Part shown: piece by piece, positions 46,501-56,952 of the stretch | Layout: every line of letters begins with the position of its first letter | Numbering within the stretch: the first letter of the stretch is position 1 | Assembly (NCBI GenBank): GCA_963402885.1 | Contig: OY727096.1 | Coordinates: 32,159,820-32,223,819 of the forward strand | DNA length: 64,000 bases | Source of the DNA: Antedon bifida | Taxonomy: Eukaryota; Echinodermata; Crinoidea; Comatulida; Antedonidae | Direction of reading: 5' to 3' | The notes under the pieces: model-generated | Seen by the model: the letters and a program-made list of their open reading frames with translations, nothing else | Told to the model about the DNA's origin: nothing | The model's database searches: none | Program-made: the position numbers and the translations under genes

Positions 46501-49308
46501 GCATCCAAATATATGCTGGGTCCGACTGTTGAAGGGCTTCCTTGACTGGGTTAGCTTCTTAGCTTGACTAGGATCGCAGTGAATGAGATTGCTTAATTGC
46601 TGGATAGTATGGTTTTCGGGCTTGTGCAAAGAGCATTCGTTTGATATGAAATTGTTTCATGTTTGAAATAAAAGTAAATTGTACTACATTTGACTACAAA
46701 TAATAATGGGCCAATGTAAAAATAATGAATAGGACATCTGCATATCAAGCAGAAGGTTCCAGGTTCGATCTCGGTTGGGGCGAATTTTTTTCATTCTCAC
46801 AGATTTCCTCATCTTACTTATCATTTCAAATTAATTAATTAAATTTCTGCCTATCACCGGGCGGTTTAGAATTAATTTTCTGTGCCTGATGTGTTTATAT
46901 ATATCTATAAGATCTTGAGAAAGATGAAAACTTTGTTTTGTGATTTATACATTAAATACTATAATTTTGTAGGTCCTTCGTTTCCTTAAAGAAGAATTGA
47001 ATGTATTCAGTCAGAAGGATGCTCGAGGTCTAGAAGTAAGGATGTATATCCCTTGTGTTTGTAGTACAAATGCTCATATGCATCGTATTCGCAAGTTTGA
47101 CAAAGATAAGTTACCTTGTGGAAGCAATCACATGGAAGTGAAACTTTATCGTAAATTGTTTGGCGAAAATGAACTACCAAAAGGTAAACTTGTATCTTTT
47201 TTGTGTGAAAACAATTTTAAAATAAATAAAATGCAGAAATGCGTAGATCTGAGCTGTGTTAAGCTTTGATTAGTTTCTTTTAACTATATCTTATCACCTT
47301 TTGTCAATGATATGTTTATGTTGTTTTTTTGTTGGCAATAAATCAGTTATATATGTTATCAGCCATTAGAATTGATTCTCCAACAAACCTAAAAATATAT
47401 TAAACTTCAAGATCTTGTCTATAGATCTGGTAAGTATAATATTTGATCAGTTGTTATACAATAATTAAATATACCTGCAAAATACTATAATTTTTTACAT
47501 TTTTTTTTTTAACCAGCAGTACATAATAACAATGTGCGATAAATTATTGATGAATTTATATATTTATATCATTATAGCTTGTACTTCACAGTCTCAAGAT
47601 GAAGGTAAGTAGTTTTGTACCATTTATAGTTAATTAGGATAAAACTCACACAAATTAAAATGTAATTGTGGTGTTTTTATGGCAAAATAAAACAACATGT
47701 GTAGTCTATTCTGTCAAATTTAAATACCATATTTATTTGAATAAATGCCCCCCATAGAAGATCATTTTGAATAAACAACCCCATCAATATTTTTAGTTGT
47801 AATACTTCTGTCTTTAATGTCATTTTTAATAATATATAAATCTGTTTGTTTTCCTTGTTCTTTTTTATGTAAATCAAATGTATATTTTATGGCGATCCTG
47901 TATTGGTGTTTTTCTTGATACACTGTTGGATCTTGAATAAATAAATAAAATAAAAAAATAAAAACCGATCTGAACAATAAACACGGTATGTCATATTTCA
48001 TATGTGGCCAAGATATTGATTGATCACTTTATATGTTACACAATATTTTAACAGATGGGTAAAAATACTGTGCTTAATTACCAGTAGACCTATAGTAGTA
48101 TACAATGTGTAATTAACCCAAATACTTTAGTATAAACTATAATGTACTGTAAGTTGTAATTCACAAGTTTATGTGATTTTTATGACAATAATTATCCCGC
48201 AACATAATAAAAATGTGCATATGTTGTAAATCAATTTTGTATCTATTTATTTTTATAGCTAGACCATCACAGTCTCATATCAAAGGTAAGCTGTTTTAGA
48301 AGATTATGGCATTAAGAATCCAAGTATTGTTAATTTATCAGTTGGATAAATTTATAGAGGAAGTCTTCCAAGTTCTTACAGCAATTTTTCTATTTATTAT
48401 AGGTTATGTGGATGATAAAATTATTAGAAAAATATCTGAGGAAATCTATGGCTGGAAACTGTTTGGTGTTCGTTTGGGGATGAGTTGGACTAAAGTGAAA
48501 AAGATATCTGATAGTGAAATGGATCCAAATAAAGCAGCCGAAAAGATGATGATTTATTGGAGGAACAACAATATTAGTGAAGAGAATCAACTTGAAGTAG
48601 TTTGTATTGCTCTTATTCAACATGGCTTCAACAATGTTGCTAATATGTTTCAGAAGGATATCAAAGAAAGACCCCAAATAACCAAACTAGCAGGTATAAA
48701 TAACAAAAATAAAAATCTCACATTTATTGTTTTTTATTGACATTTTTCAAGCACATTATTTTGATTAATATTTATTTCACATGTATTCGATTTGTTGTCT
48801 GCAACAAAAGTAGCTTTGTATATTGTGAGTTTGCATAGTGTTATATAACATTTCAACTTTACTGTTTAAGACAGATCTTTACTGTAATGTGCATGGTGAA
48901 TTAAGTACTAGCCCAAGGAAAAATGTATAGTAAATTTAGCATAGGGGTGTGGGTAAATTTTGTTACAGGTGAATTCTAGTTTTTTACTCATTTTTTATAA
49001 TTTTTAAATGTCTCTTTTAATTTAATTCCACAGGAGAGTTAACAGACTTAGAATTCTTAATGATATCTGAAAAGATGGACGAGCACTGGCAAAATTTTTG
49101 TTGCAGGCTTTCTATTGACCTTGCAGAAATACGCCAGATTGAAGCAAAGTTTTCAAAGGAAATTGTAGAATCAACCATTGAAGCACTGGTACGATGGAGA
49201 GGAAAGCAGAAAAGCAGTGTACACCAGTGGGAAAAAATAAAAGTAATCTTGGAGGATATGGGAAAAATGAATATTGTTGATGAACTAGAAGCTAAAAAAA
49301 CCCCTTGA
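34544..49308 (+). CDS. NACHT - ROC GTPase - COR - Death - Death protein (NACHT frameshifted)
   Basis: Nineteen exons: 34544-34550, 34786-34821, 36109-37478, 37741-37903, 38331-38434, 39722-40015, 40828-41009, 41537-41626, 41928-42107, 42904-43149, 43865-44053, 45276-45437, 45546-45815, 46282-46362, 46973-47183, 47578-47604, 48259-48285, 48403-48693, 49034-49308. Phases agree throughout if one base missing near 36580 is allowed for, giving about 1401 residues. NACHT is at about 75-400 (P-loop GEGGIDKTT, Walker B LLLDGLDEL). ROC is at about 500-810: G1 GLEEVGKTS, G3 DFGGQ, G4-like GTHLN. COR is at about 810-1195 (LHDIGEILYYPGD). Two Death-like folds are at 1214-1310 and 1311-1401. NACHT ATPases and Roco GTPases are regulated oligomerisation switches, and Death domains recruit caspase or kinase partners, so a cytosolic immune or death-signalling role is inferred. 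As read, translation stops at 36594. Confidence 0.85.
36109..37478 (+). pseudogene. NACHT exon with altered P-loop and one-base frameshift
   Basis: This 1370-bp exon encodes the whole NACHT ATPase module. Two lesions are visible. The P-loop reads GEGGIDKTT, with Asp (GAT, 36348-36350) where NACHT and other P-loop proteins have the Gly of GKT; one base change explains it. Near 36580-36581 the frame shifts by one: DDK before the site and VVLLLDGLDEL after it lie in different frames, and the first frame stops at TAG 36594-36596, leaving about 176 residues. Downstream the frame stays open to 37478 with conserved features (RVKGFN, MCKNPMTLMMICLLW, SHKLIAESLVGFYL). The intact 3' frame and the exact phase match to exon 4 suggest a very young lesion, an assembly error or an allele. 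Confidence 0.8.
38607..39239 (-). mobile_element. Family P MITE, copy 3 (633 bp, inverted)
   Basis: It lies in intron 5 of the NACHT-ROC gene, bounded by TTAA (38607-38610 and 39236-39239), with ends AGACCCCTTCCCTGC and GTAGGGAAGGGGGCT. It is a close inverted relative of the copies at 29982 and 30693. It directly abuts the A-rich tail of the neighbouring SINE. Confidence 0.8.
39240..39645 (-). mobile_element. tRNA-derived SINE, apparently full length
   Basis: Read on the minus strand from about 39642 it starts AGCGAGTCAAATGGCCGAGC, GGTTAAGGC (a tRNA Ser/Leu-type A box), then GGGTTCGAGGC (B box) and ACTCGCT, which pairs with the opening AGCGAGT. After this tRNA-like head comes a body (AAGGACTATAAACCGTAGGT, CCAGTGTACACAG) and an A-rich tail of about 75 bp, seen as T-rich DNA at 39240-39320. 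The D- and T-stems are imperfect, so it is a SINE head and not a working tRNA gene. It sits in intron 5 of the NACHT-ROC gene. Confidence 0.75.
41038..41217. mobile_element. 180-bp MITE in NACHT-ROC intron 7
   Basis: The ends GCCCTTTTCTCACAGA and TTCTGTGAGAAAAGGCC are inverted copies. Inside is a 22-bp direct duplication (GACCCATTCTGACAGAAAGT). It is non-coding; the family is not identified. Confidence 0.7.
42284..42720. mobile_element. 437-bp MITE in NACHT-ROC intron 9
   Basis: It has the inverted ends CTTTTACACCGC and GCGGTGTAAAAG, with inner GCTTAGAACAAACCCGTGTC near the left and ATGACTCGGGTTAGACAA near the right. A partial relative (GCTTAGAACAAACCTGTGTC) is at about 52513. No coding potential. 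Confidence 0.65.
43235..43633. mobile_element. 400-bp fold-back element in NACHT-ROC intron 10
   Basis: The left end TTGTGTTCATGCAATTTGAT, then GTGTCATTTGGAATTA, is mirrored on the right by TAATTCCAAATGACAC and CCAACCAAATTGCAAGAATA. The arms are about 50 bp with small indels. The 77-codon open frame inside is not supported as a gene. Confidence 0.65.
44380..44950 (+). mobile_element. Decayed relic of a family H element in NACHT-ROC intron 11
   Basis: Segments such as CGCTCTATTGAATGTGATGA, CATATGTCATAACATC and GAGCTATAATCGATTCAAAA occur in the same order as in family H at 24480-24680, but CpG and CRE-like motifs have decayed and both ends are lost. It is an old insertion compared with the well-preserved copies at 21-34 kb. 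Confidence 0.6.
47578..48285 (+). other. Twin 27-nt microexons of the NACHT-ROC gene
   Basis: Exons 47578-47604 and 48259-48285 are each 27 nt, start and end in phase 1 and encode ACTSQSQDE and ARPSQSHIK. They share the CACAGTCTC core, upstream ACATAATAA-AATGTGC motifs and downstream GTAAG donors, so they arose by duplication of one exon with its flanks. Being multiples of three in the same phase, either or both can be skipped without changing frame. They encode the linker between the COR region and the first Death domain. Confidence 0.8.
48403..49308 (+). other. Tandem Death-like domains (exons 18 and 19)
   Basis: Exon 18 (48403-48693) encodes ISEEIYGWKLFGVRLGMSWT, KVKKISD and a spaced WRNNNIS...ALIQHGFNNVANMF, the W..LG..LGL and final helix pattern of Death domains. 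Exon 19 (49034-49308) encodes HWQNFCCRLSIDLAEIRQIE, ALVRWRGKQKSSVHQWEKIK and ends MNIVDELEAKKTP before TGA, again a Death-fold pattern. Each domain is one exon with phase-1 start, consistent with exon duplication, though the two are now quite different. Death domains pair with others of the same kind in signalling complexes; the partner is not predictable. Confidence 0.75.
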
Positions 49309-50196
49309 ACAAATTTAAGTAACAAGTCTTACTTTCCTATCATCTCAGTGATGCCAATTTCAGGGTTATTTTGTGGGGCAGATACTTAGTATTTGCGAAG
49401 CGAATTTAGGTAAAAATGACACCCTCTTATGCTCGGAAATGGTACTCTCGCACATAAAATTCATTATAAATGGCACGTACTACTTGTTGGCCCGGAAATA
49501 ACACTTCCGCACAGAAATCTATCTGGTAAACACAGGTGACATAACATTTTTTGCATATATTAGATGCGCATGTTCTGTGTGGGAACCGCCGATTGTTTGA
49601 TCGTTATTCACACAGAGTGGCGTGTTTTTGTTTTGACTTGCGTTCAATGCATACCATATAGCCTATACATGCACTGTCAAACAAATGGTAATTTAAAATA
49701 TTAAATTAAATGCAATGTAGAATGCAGTATTCAGTCGATAATATACGAAGATGTGGGGAACCCTCTGTACAACCCTCTTCCTTTAAAAATTAAGAATAAC
49801 ATTTTTTCATTTTATAAAAATAACAGAACTTTAGCATAGGTACAAATCTCCAAAAGCGGCACACACAATAATATTAAGCCGTGCAACTCGCTATACTAAT
49901 TATTGACCATTTAAATAGCCCTATATAAAATTGATTAGTCCTGTATTGTCATTCATTGATTATTTTACGAAGAATACCTATTTTTTCTCTCTTTTAAATA
50001 CAAATACGTGTTCTCATTTAAGTTATTAAATTATCTGGGCGTAGAAAGCGTTATTAAGCCAAAATGGTATTTTCATTGTAGAAAACTGTTACAATTCCTT
50101 CTCCGGGATAATGGTATAGTTTGTTCAATGTACCTAAAACCTAAAATCGTCATTATTCCTTTTCGTAACGCTGTTTATGTGTGTAATGAATTGAAA
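49309..50196. other. 3' flank of the NACHT-ROC gene
   Basis: No gene is supported. It should include the 3' UTR of the NACHT-ROC gene, but I see no clear AATAAA close to the stop. It has scattered CpG-containing segments (GCCCGGAAATAACACTTCCG near 49490) of unknown origin. Confidence 0.4.
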
Positions 50197-51297
50197 CAAT
50201 TGAAGAATTCCTGAATGGAACTACTAAAAAAAACTAAGTGTCGTACTCAGTTATCACGCATAGTGAAATACGTGAATTAGTACAGGCTTTGTTATCAGTG
50301 ATTCGTTGAAAATCGATATTTGAGGGTGTTCCCTAAAATAGAAATTAAGAGATACGTTTCAAACCGTTATTCTAGGCTAGAAAAAGACTAGAATAGAAAC
50401 AGATACGTTCTTAGAATTCCCCAACGGAACTACTAAGAAACAAAGATAACAAAGCTAAGTGTCATACTCTGTTATCACGCTAGTGAAATATGTGAATTAG
50501 TACAGGCTTTGCTATCAGTGATTCGTTGAAAATCGATATTTGAAGGTGTTCCCTAAAATAGAAATCAAGAGATACGTTTCAAACCGTTATTCTAGGCTAG
50601 AAAAAGACTAGAATAGAAACAGATACGTTCTTAGAATTCCCCAACGGAACTACTAAGAAACAAAGATAACAAAGCTAAGTGTCATACTCTGTTATCACGC
50701 TAGTGAAATATGTGAATTAGTACAGGCTTTGCTATCAGTGATTCGTTGAAAATCGATATTTGAGGGTGTTCCCTAAAATAGAAATCAAGAGATACGTTTC
50801 AAACCGTTATTCTAGGCTAGAAAAAGACTAGAATAGAAACAGATACGTTCTTAGAATTCCCCAACGGAACTACTAAGAAACAAAGATAACAAAGCTAAGT
50901 GGCGTACTCTGTTATCACGCTAGTGAAATATGTGAATTAGTACAGGCTTTGCTATCAAGGATTCGTTGAAAATCGATATTTTAGGGTGTTTCCTATAATA
51001 GAAATTAAGAGATACGTTTCAAACCGTTATTCTAGGCTAGAAAAAGACTAGAATAGAAACAGATACGTTCCTAGAATTCATCAATGGAACTACTAAGAAA
51101 ACAAAAATAACAAAGCTAAGTGTCGTACTCTGTTATCACGCTAGTGAAATACTTGAATTAGTACAGGCTTTGCTATCAGTGATTCGTTGAAAATCGATAT
51201 TTTATGGTGTTCCCTAAAATAAAAATTAATAGATGCGTTTCAAGCCGTTATTCTAGGCTAGAAAAAGACTAACTAGAATAAAAACCGATACGTTGAG
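50197..51297 (+). repeat. 220-bp tandem satellite, about 5 copies
   Basis: The landmark TTAGAATTCCCCAACGGAAC recurs exactly 220 bp apart at 50411, 50631, 50851 and, altered, 51071, with a partial copy at the left from about 50200. Central copies are nearly identical (one to three differences), outer copies more diverged, as expected of unequal crossover. The unit contains TTCTAGGCTAGAAAAAGACTAGAATAG, which can form a hairpin. No coding frame spans units. Confidence 0.95.
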
Positions 51298-52022
51298 ATA
51301 CGTTATCCTAATGTTACACTAGGATAGAAATAGGACTTTACTTTGTTAGGCTTGTGTTAGGGTCCGTAGGTTGCTAGTACCCACTATGCCTAAATCTGAA
51401 TGTGTTAATTATAGGGGGTCCCACCTCAATGACCCAAGTTTGATCTTATAGCTCTTCTTCAAATATTATCATGTGTGCCATGTTTCTAATATTACAAATG
51501 AAGCATACACTGTAAAACTCATTTATTTATTTACTTTTTATTCATAATGAATGAAGAATTATCATGCTAGTAATGTGAATTTTAAAGATATATTTGTCCA
51601 CCTGAAAAAAAAGTCGCATAATATGTAAAATATGATATTTAAATAATTATGAAGAACTGAATTTAGGTGGAATACAGAAAGTTTAAAAAAAAATGCACTA
51701 CCATTTCTAACGAATCTACTCAATGAATAGTGATTTTAACAGTTTCAGGGCACACCTCTATATTTATTCCATCAATTTGAACTGATAATCAATGTAATAA
51801 TAATAGTGTAAATAATATAATTTGTGTATGCTTTCTGTATATACTATACATTTTTATATTGTATTTTTATATATTAATGTGTTTTTCTACTTTGTTGCTG
51901 ACGTTTCTTTTTAATCTGTTTTTAACCATGTTAATTTGGCATACCAGCCACGATAACAATTGATTTGAATAAACCATAATAAATAAATAAAATATGTCGT
52001 ACAATGTTATTCTGTATATTGC
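51298..52022. other. AT-rich non-coding stretch
   Basis: I see no gene, RNA or mobile element here. The end holds a run of AATAAATAAATAAAAT (about 51975) that could be a decayed retroposon tail, directly before a family P MITE. Confidence 0.4.
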
Positions 52023-52386
52023 TTAAAGACACCTTCCCTACGTTTTTTAGATCTAATTTAAGATCACAAACTATATTTAATGTAAAAATAATAATATATG
52101 GTCCTATTGCGATAACTTTTTTCGTCTTTAAATGGTTAAAAATATGAAAAATAAGTCGATTCTAATAATTATAGCGGCCTACAAAACTAAGCCTAGCTAG
52201 GCTAGGCCTAAAGACCGTCCACGAGAGGTCAGTCGCCGCGAGCTAGTGCATTGTTTCTCACTTTTTATCATAATTTACCATAAAACGTACATTTAAGATA
52301 AGGAATGACCTGGTTTAATGTTTTTAAAGTAATATATATGTATTATTTTAAAAAAACGTCACAAATTGTAGGGAAGGTGTCTTTAA
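52023..52386 (+). mobile_element. Family P MITE, copy 4 (364 bp, internally deleted)
   Basis: TTAA flanks on both sides, with ends AGACACCTTCCCTACG and GTAGGGAAGGTGTCT, a perfect 15-bp inverted pair. Compared with the 630-bp copies it lacks the central TCGATCGATCGTGAGGCC part. It is the clearest evidence for TTAA-specific insertion in this family. Confidence 0.85.
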
Positions 52387-53072
52387 GCTTGTTCCCACTA
52401 GAGACGCAATGTAAGAATGTAAATGCAACACCAGCCAGTTAACCAATGACAAGCAACAGTTTGATATTCCATTGTCAAATCACTAATAGGCCTACCTCTT
52501 TTACAATGCCAAGCTTAGAACAAACCTGTGTCGTGTCAGCGCCAGTATGGCTGTTATGTCACGTACGGCGCTCCATATGAGCCCCCTCGTTGTTGTTGTT
52601 CTATATACAAATGTTTACTGTTTGCTTTGTTAATAAAGTTACATTATTGTTATACCTCAAGTATCGGTTATTCAGTTGTATTATCTGTGTGAGTATTGTC
52701 TATATTATTACCAAGTTCCATTTCAATCCATGGACAAATTTGAACCGGAATAAAGTTGTTGTCAAGGCAATATCGTATGATGTTTCGGTCAAAGAACGAA
52801 TTTGTCTAACCAAGCATTTAAATGTAAACACACAGAATGAATTACTTTGTTTACATAATTTCTTTCCTTTTCCATGAATCAATCCTCAAGATGGTTAACC
52901 ACGGGTGTGTAGAAAGCGACGACCTCGAATTGGACGATCCCAACGACCCGGGCGACCTCGAATTGGACGACCCATAACACGAAACCGACGACCCCTATAG
53001 CCTAGCCTAGCCTAGGCGTTAGGCCTAAGTGTGGTATAACATCCCGAAGCCGAACATAGCCAAAGATCTTTA

Positions 53073-53727
53073 AACCATACCTTATATAATACTCGCAAGC
53101 AAGCAATTGATTGAAAAAATACAGAAATATCGCCATTTGATACTGAATGTGTCGAAACGAACAAACGAACAGATATGGAACGCCAAGAGTGCATCATTAA
53201 AACTGCATTCGACTCGATTAGCACACGAAATATCATAAACATGGCAAACCAGGTCAAAACGGCCCCTTTTTCATCGGCGGGTAAGGTTTGCTCAGTGGAT
53301 TGGTCATTGGTATTTCGACAAACATATTAAAAAGAAATTCAAAAGAAATAAATATTATACATTACATGGTTAAACCATGGATGTATAATTACATCTCGTC
53401 TTCATATAACGAACACTATAGGCCTACCAAGCAGCGTGTTGCGAACATGTGCATGGGGAGGGCCATAAGAAAGCTTTACATTTCACATATGCATTGTATA
53501 CCGTCAAACCTTACCCGCCGCTGAAAAGGGGGCCGTTTTGACCTGGGTTGCCATGTTTATGATATTTCGTGTGCTAATCGAGTCGAATGCAGTTTTAATG
53601 ATGCACTCTTGGCGTTCCATATCTGTTCGTTTGTTCGTGTCGACACATTCAGTATCAAATGGCGATATTTCTGTATTTTTTCAATCAATTGCTTGCTTGC
53701 GAGTATTAAATAAGGTATGGTTTAAAG
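53073..53727. mobile_element. Fold-back element nested in the left arm of the 2.8-kb element
   Basis: Arms of about 220 bp (53073-53290 and 53504-53727) are near-perfect inverted copies around a 213-bp loop. They begin ATACCTTATATAATACTCGC and end with TAAATAAGGTAT. The flanks TTTAAACC and GGTTTAAA suggest insertion at a TTTAAA-type site. Apparent open frames of about 80 codons on both strands are the same arm read twice and are not genes. Confidence 0.8.
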
Positions 53728-54199
53728 GGATCAGGTGCCGTTTTCGGCCACCTCGACTTGTATGGACTATACCATTATAAAACGATGAGAAAATAGGGGT
53801 GTCCCATTTATTAATTGAGTGTGTTAATGTGTTAAAATACTTCTGCTTTTGTTTAGTGCATTATGTTTCGGCAACAAAGGAAAAACACCTACGCCCTGCA
53901 CCTAATTTCAGTTTTCAAGTTAATACAGTATATTATGGCTCTTTATTTCTATATAATATTTATGTATCCTTCCCTAATATGGATATTAGGTGGATTCCCT
54001 AAGGTGGATATTGAATATTTTTACGGATTTATAGATACAGAAAGTATAAAGAAATTAGGTTTTTTTTCAGTTACAAATAAAAAAATATAATTTATCTAAC
54101 GATAACACAGTAGTACATATTTAACAAAGATGACAGTAGTACATTTAATAAGATCTATCACATACTGATTATTAGGTAATCAGTAAAACAAATAAACAT

Positions 54200-54580
54200 T
54201 ATAATTTTTTATCAATGAATCTGTACCATTTTGTTCCCAGAAAACACAGATCGTTTGTTAAACGTAATCGAAATGTTTGACATTGCATGTTTTTAGGTTT
54301 GGTTTTTCTAAAACGTTTTAAACACGTTTTTAAATGTTTCCTCAAGCAGTACAGCCTTGTATTTAACTTCTTAACTATATGATCAACATGTCCACCCATT
54401 TAAGCTTTAGTCAAACACTACTCCCAGATACTTATAATTGTTAACAATCTCTACTTCCTTTCCTTTAATTAATGTATACTGTAAGACCAATTATGTTTTC
54501 GAAAATCAATTCTTATTTCTTTCGTTTTATTTATGTTTAGTTCAAGGAAATTGTTGCCATAATCGGTAAATCAAATAATC
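54200..54580 (-). mobile_element. Degraded LINE reverse-transcriptase fragment
   Basis: Minus-strand frames, broken by frameshifts and stops, read in order LNINKTKEIRIDFRK, IKGKEVEIVNNYKYLGVVFD, then HVDHIVKKLNTRLYCLRK. This is the familiar C-terminal reverse-transcriptase region of non-LTR retrotransposons of the CR1/L2/Rex type. Only about 120 residues survive; it is non-functional. Confidence 0.75.
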
Positions 54581-54641
54581 TCAGAAAGGTACAGAGAATA
54601 ATCGTTGTTATAAGTCCAACTATAGCCGAGTCGTAGTTGTT

Positions 54642-55180
54642 TCTGTATCTACAATCGTTTCATTTATTTACATTTAACATTAAATGTAAATGTATCAGGT
54701 AAAACAAATAAACATATAATTACGTTAATGAATCTGTTACCATTTTTTTTTGTATCTTCATTCGTTTCATTTATTTACATTTAACATTAAATGTAAATGT
54801 ATCAGGTAATCAGTAAAACAAATAAACATATAATTATGTCAATGAATCTGTTACCCTTTTGTTTCTGTATTGTAGTTTAACATGTTTTAATTCCGATTGT
54901 ACTGTAGTAGTTTTTAATATGTTTTGATTCCGATTGTACTGTAGTTTTTAATATGTTTTGATTCCGATTGTACTGTAGTTTTTAATATGTTTTGATTCCG
55001 ATTGTACTGTATTTAGTTGTATTGTAGGTAACATGTTTTAATTCCGATTGTATTGTAGTATTTAAGATTTTCTAATTTCGAATCCGATTGTACTAAAATT
55101 TAATGTGTTTAAATCCAGATAGGCATAACATAGTATTTAATGTTTTAATTTTGATTATACCGTAGTGTTTAGTTTAGTTT
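54642..55180. repeat. Local tandem duplications within the 2.8-kb element
   Basis: A segment of about 110 bp (TTCATTTATTTACATTTAAC, ATTAAATGTAAATGTATCAG) is present twice (from about 54655 and 54765). It is followed by imperfect 33-37 bp repeats of TTTTGATTCCGATTGTACTG with TAGTTTTTAATATG, about six to eight copies from 54880 to 55180. No coding meaning. Confidence 0.8.
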
Positions 55181-56348
55181 TTATATATAGTAAGTCAGTA
55201 TACCTACATAGGCCTAGTTAATAATAGTACTATTGTTACAAAATCTTGGCACAGTACCTAATATAATAACATGCCTTATAAAAAGTACATGCTTGCTAGT
55301 TTTTGATGTTCTGTATTGTTCCTTGTAGTTTGTGCTGTAGGTTACATAACAGAACGATTGTATTGTCTTCCCATTCAGTAGACACCCTTCTCTACATAAA
55401 ACATAATACACCACACCCCTATCATAATAATGGTATAGTCCATACAAGTCGAGGTGGCCGAAAACGGCACCTGATCCGGTTTAAAGATCTTTGGCTATGT
55501 TCGGCTTCGGGATGTTATACCACGCTTAGGCCTAGGCTAGGCTATAGGGGTCGTCGGTTTCGTGTTATGGGTCGTCCAATTCTAGGTCGTTCAAATCGAG
55601 GTCGCCCGGGTCGTTGGGGTCGTCCAATTCGAGGTCGTCGCTTTCTACACACCCGGTTAACCACAGATACTTTGAGGCGGACCGCAAATAAATTTAAACC
55701 ATTTAAACAAAACAAAAAATGTTGAAATAAGAAAATAAAAGTAACTTAACAATGTAACTAAAAATAATTCCGTTTATCAAACAAATTCTCTGAGTTGAAA
55801 ATTGTAATTTCCTACGCCCAGCCCTGTAGGTCCAGCTACAAGGTATAGTATTATTGTTGGTACCCCTCCATCATGACGGTCTGAAGGCCAGTCTCTAGTC
55901 ATCATGTGTGGCAAAACAAAGTAAGCAGGGCTAGACTCTTGGAGGTATGTGCAAAATCTGTTTTTAAATTTACGTTACAATAACATTATTAATATCAAGA
56001 GGGCTTACCTTTTCAGTTTCAGAAATCGAGTTTGGCTTCAGTAGAATATGATTAACAATTTTGCATTCGCTCACGATCCTGACTTGTGCCACCAACCTCT
56101 TCCACCACACTCAGTCCCCAACTTAACCAAAACCAGAACAAAATGATGACCATGCTCATTGTAGGTTGGCTGTAAATCTTTGTTCTGATTGGTTATTTGA
56201 TTAAAAACATCTGTACCGCATTTTTGCTTCTTCCACAAATAATTTAAGATTTTTTCTGTTAATGACATTTTTAAAAATAAAAATCTGTTCTATCCGAATA
56301 ATTGTCAGTAGGCTATTTGAGATGACCGAGCAATCTGGACAGAATTCT

Positions 56349-56470
56349 AAAGCTGTCTACACTATCAAACTAGTTTGACAGCAACAGTGTGATGTGCCCA
56401 ATGGTTGTGATAGACATCATCATGACTACATTTTTTTGTCACATAAAATTTGATAGTGTAGACAGAGCTT
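56349..56470. mobile_element. MITE, TGTCTACACTATCAAAC family (122 bp)
   Basis: Inverted ends AAAGCTGTCTACACTATCAA and TTGATAGTGTAGACAGAGCT, with TAGTTTGACA and GACATCATCATGAC inside. Same family as 19060-19220. Confidence 0.8.
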
Positions 56471-56952
56471 AAGTAGACATTCGTAGTTATTTGAAGAAGT
56501 CACACAGAGAAACTAATTTAATTGGTATTGCACTAAAAGTATGCTTTAATATCCAATATTAAACATATCCATATTAGTAAGTATTTCCATGTGTCCTCCA
56601 TTCAAATAAGTACTTTGTTGTAATTCATAATTACTGCTATATAATCATTATTATCCAACATGAGAACAAAATAAATGATGACTAAAAAATAATATCCAAA
56701 GAGACTTATTTCAAAATCATTTTATTATATTCACTTCATGGCAAATTACATTTCAATATATTTTTAATTTTATAATCTCTTAAATTTAGAAATTGTATTT
56801 ATAATAATGGACGGAACACTTTTTTTGGTATTTATACCACAAACAAAATTATAAAATGGACAGAATAGTTGACACCCACAAAAACAATCAAATGACATCT
56901 CCATAAATTGATTTGATGACAAAAAGAGGCCCTGCTATCTTAATCCTTTGCT

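Larger units (their letters stand above)
52896..55662. mobile_element. 2.8-kb element with about 230-bp terminal inverted repeats, interrupted on the left
   Basis: The left arm (52896-53072 plus 53729-53779) is the inverted copy of the right arm (55427-55662). The right arm is continuous, while the left is split by a 655-bp fold-back insertion (53073-53727). Both arms hold a short G/C-rich direct repeat (GACCTCGAATTGGACGACCC and variants) and GGTTAACCACGGGTG ends. The inside has a LINE relic and local tandem repeats; no transposase is seen. Confidence 0.75.

Noticed and set aside
46730-46790. B-box-like GGTTCGATCTC sequence in a NACHT-ROC intron
   Set aside because: No A box, pairing acceptor stem or tail was found, so neither a tRNA gene nor a SINE can be supported.
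50008-50214. 68-codon open frame upstream of the satellite
   Set aside because: No domain, splice partners or codon pattern; it overlaps the start of the repeat unit.
53012-53780. Mirror-image open frames of about 80 codons on opposite strands
   Set aside because: They are the two arms of the same fold-back element read twice.
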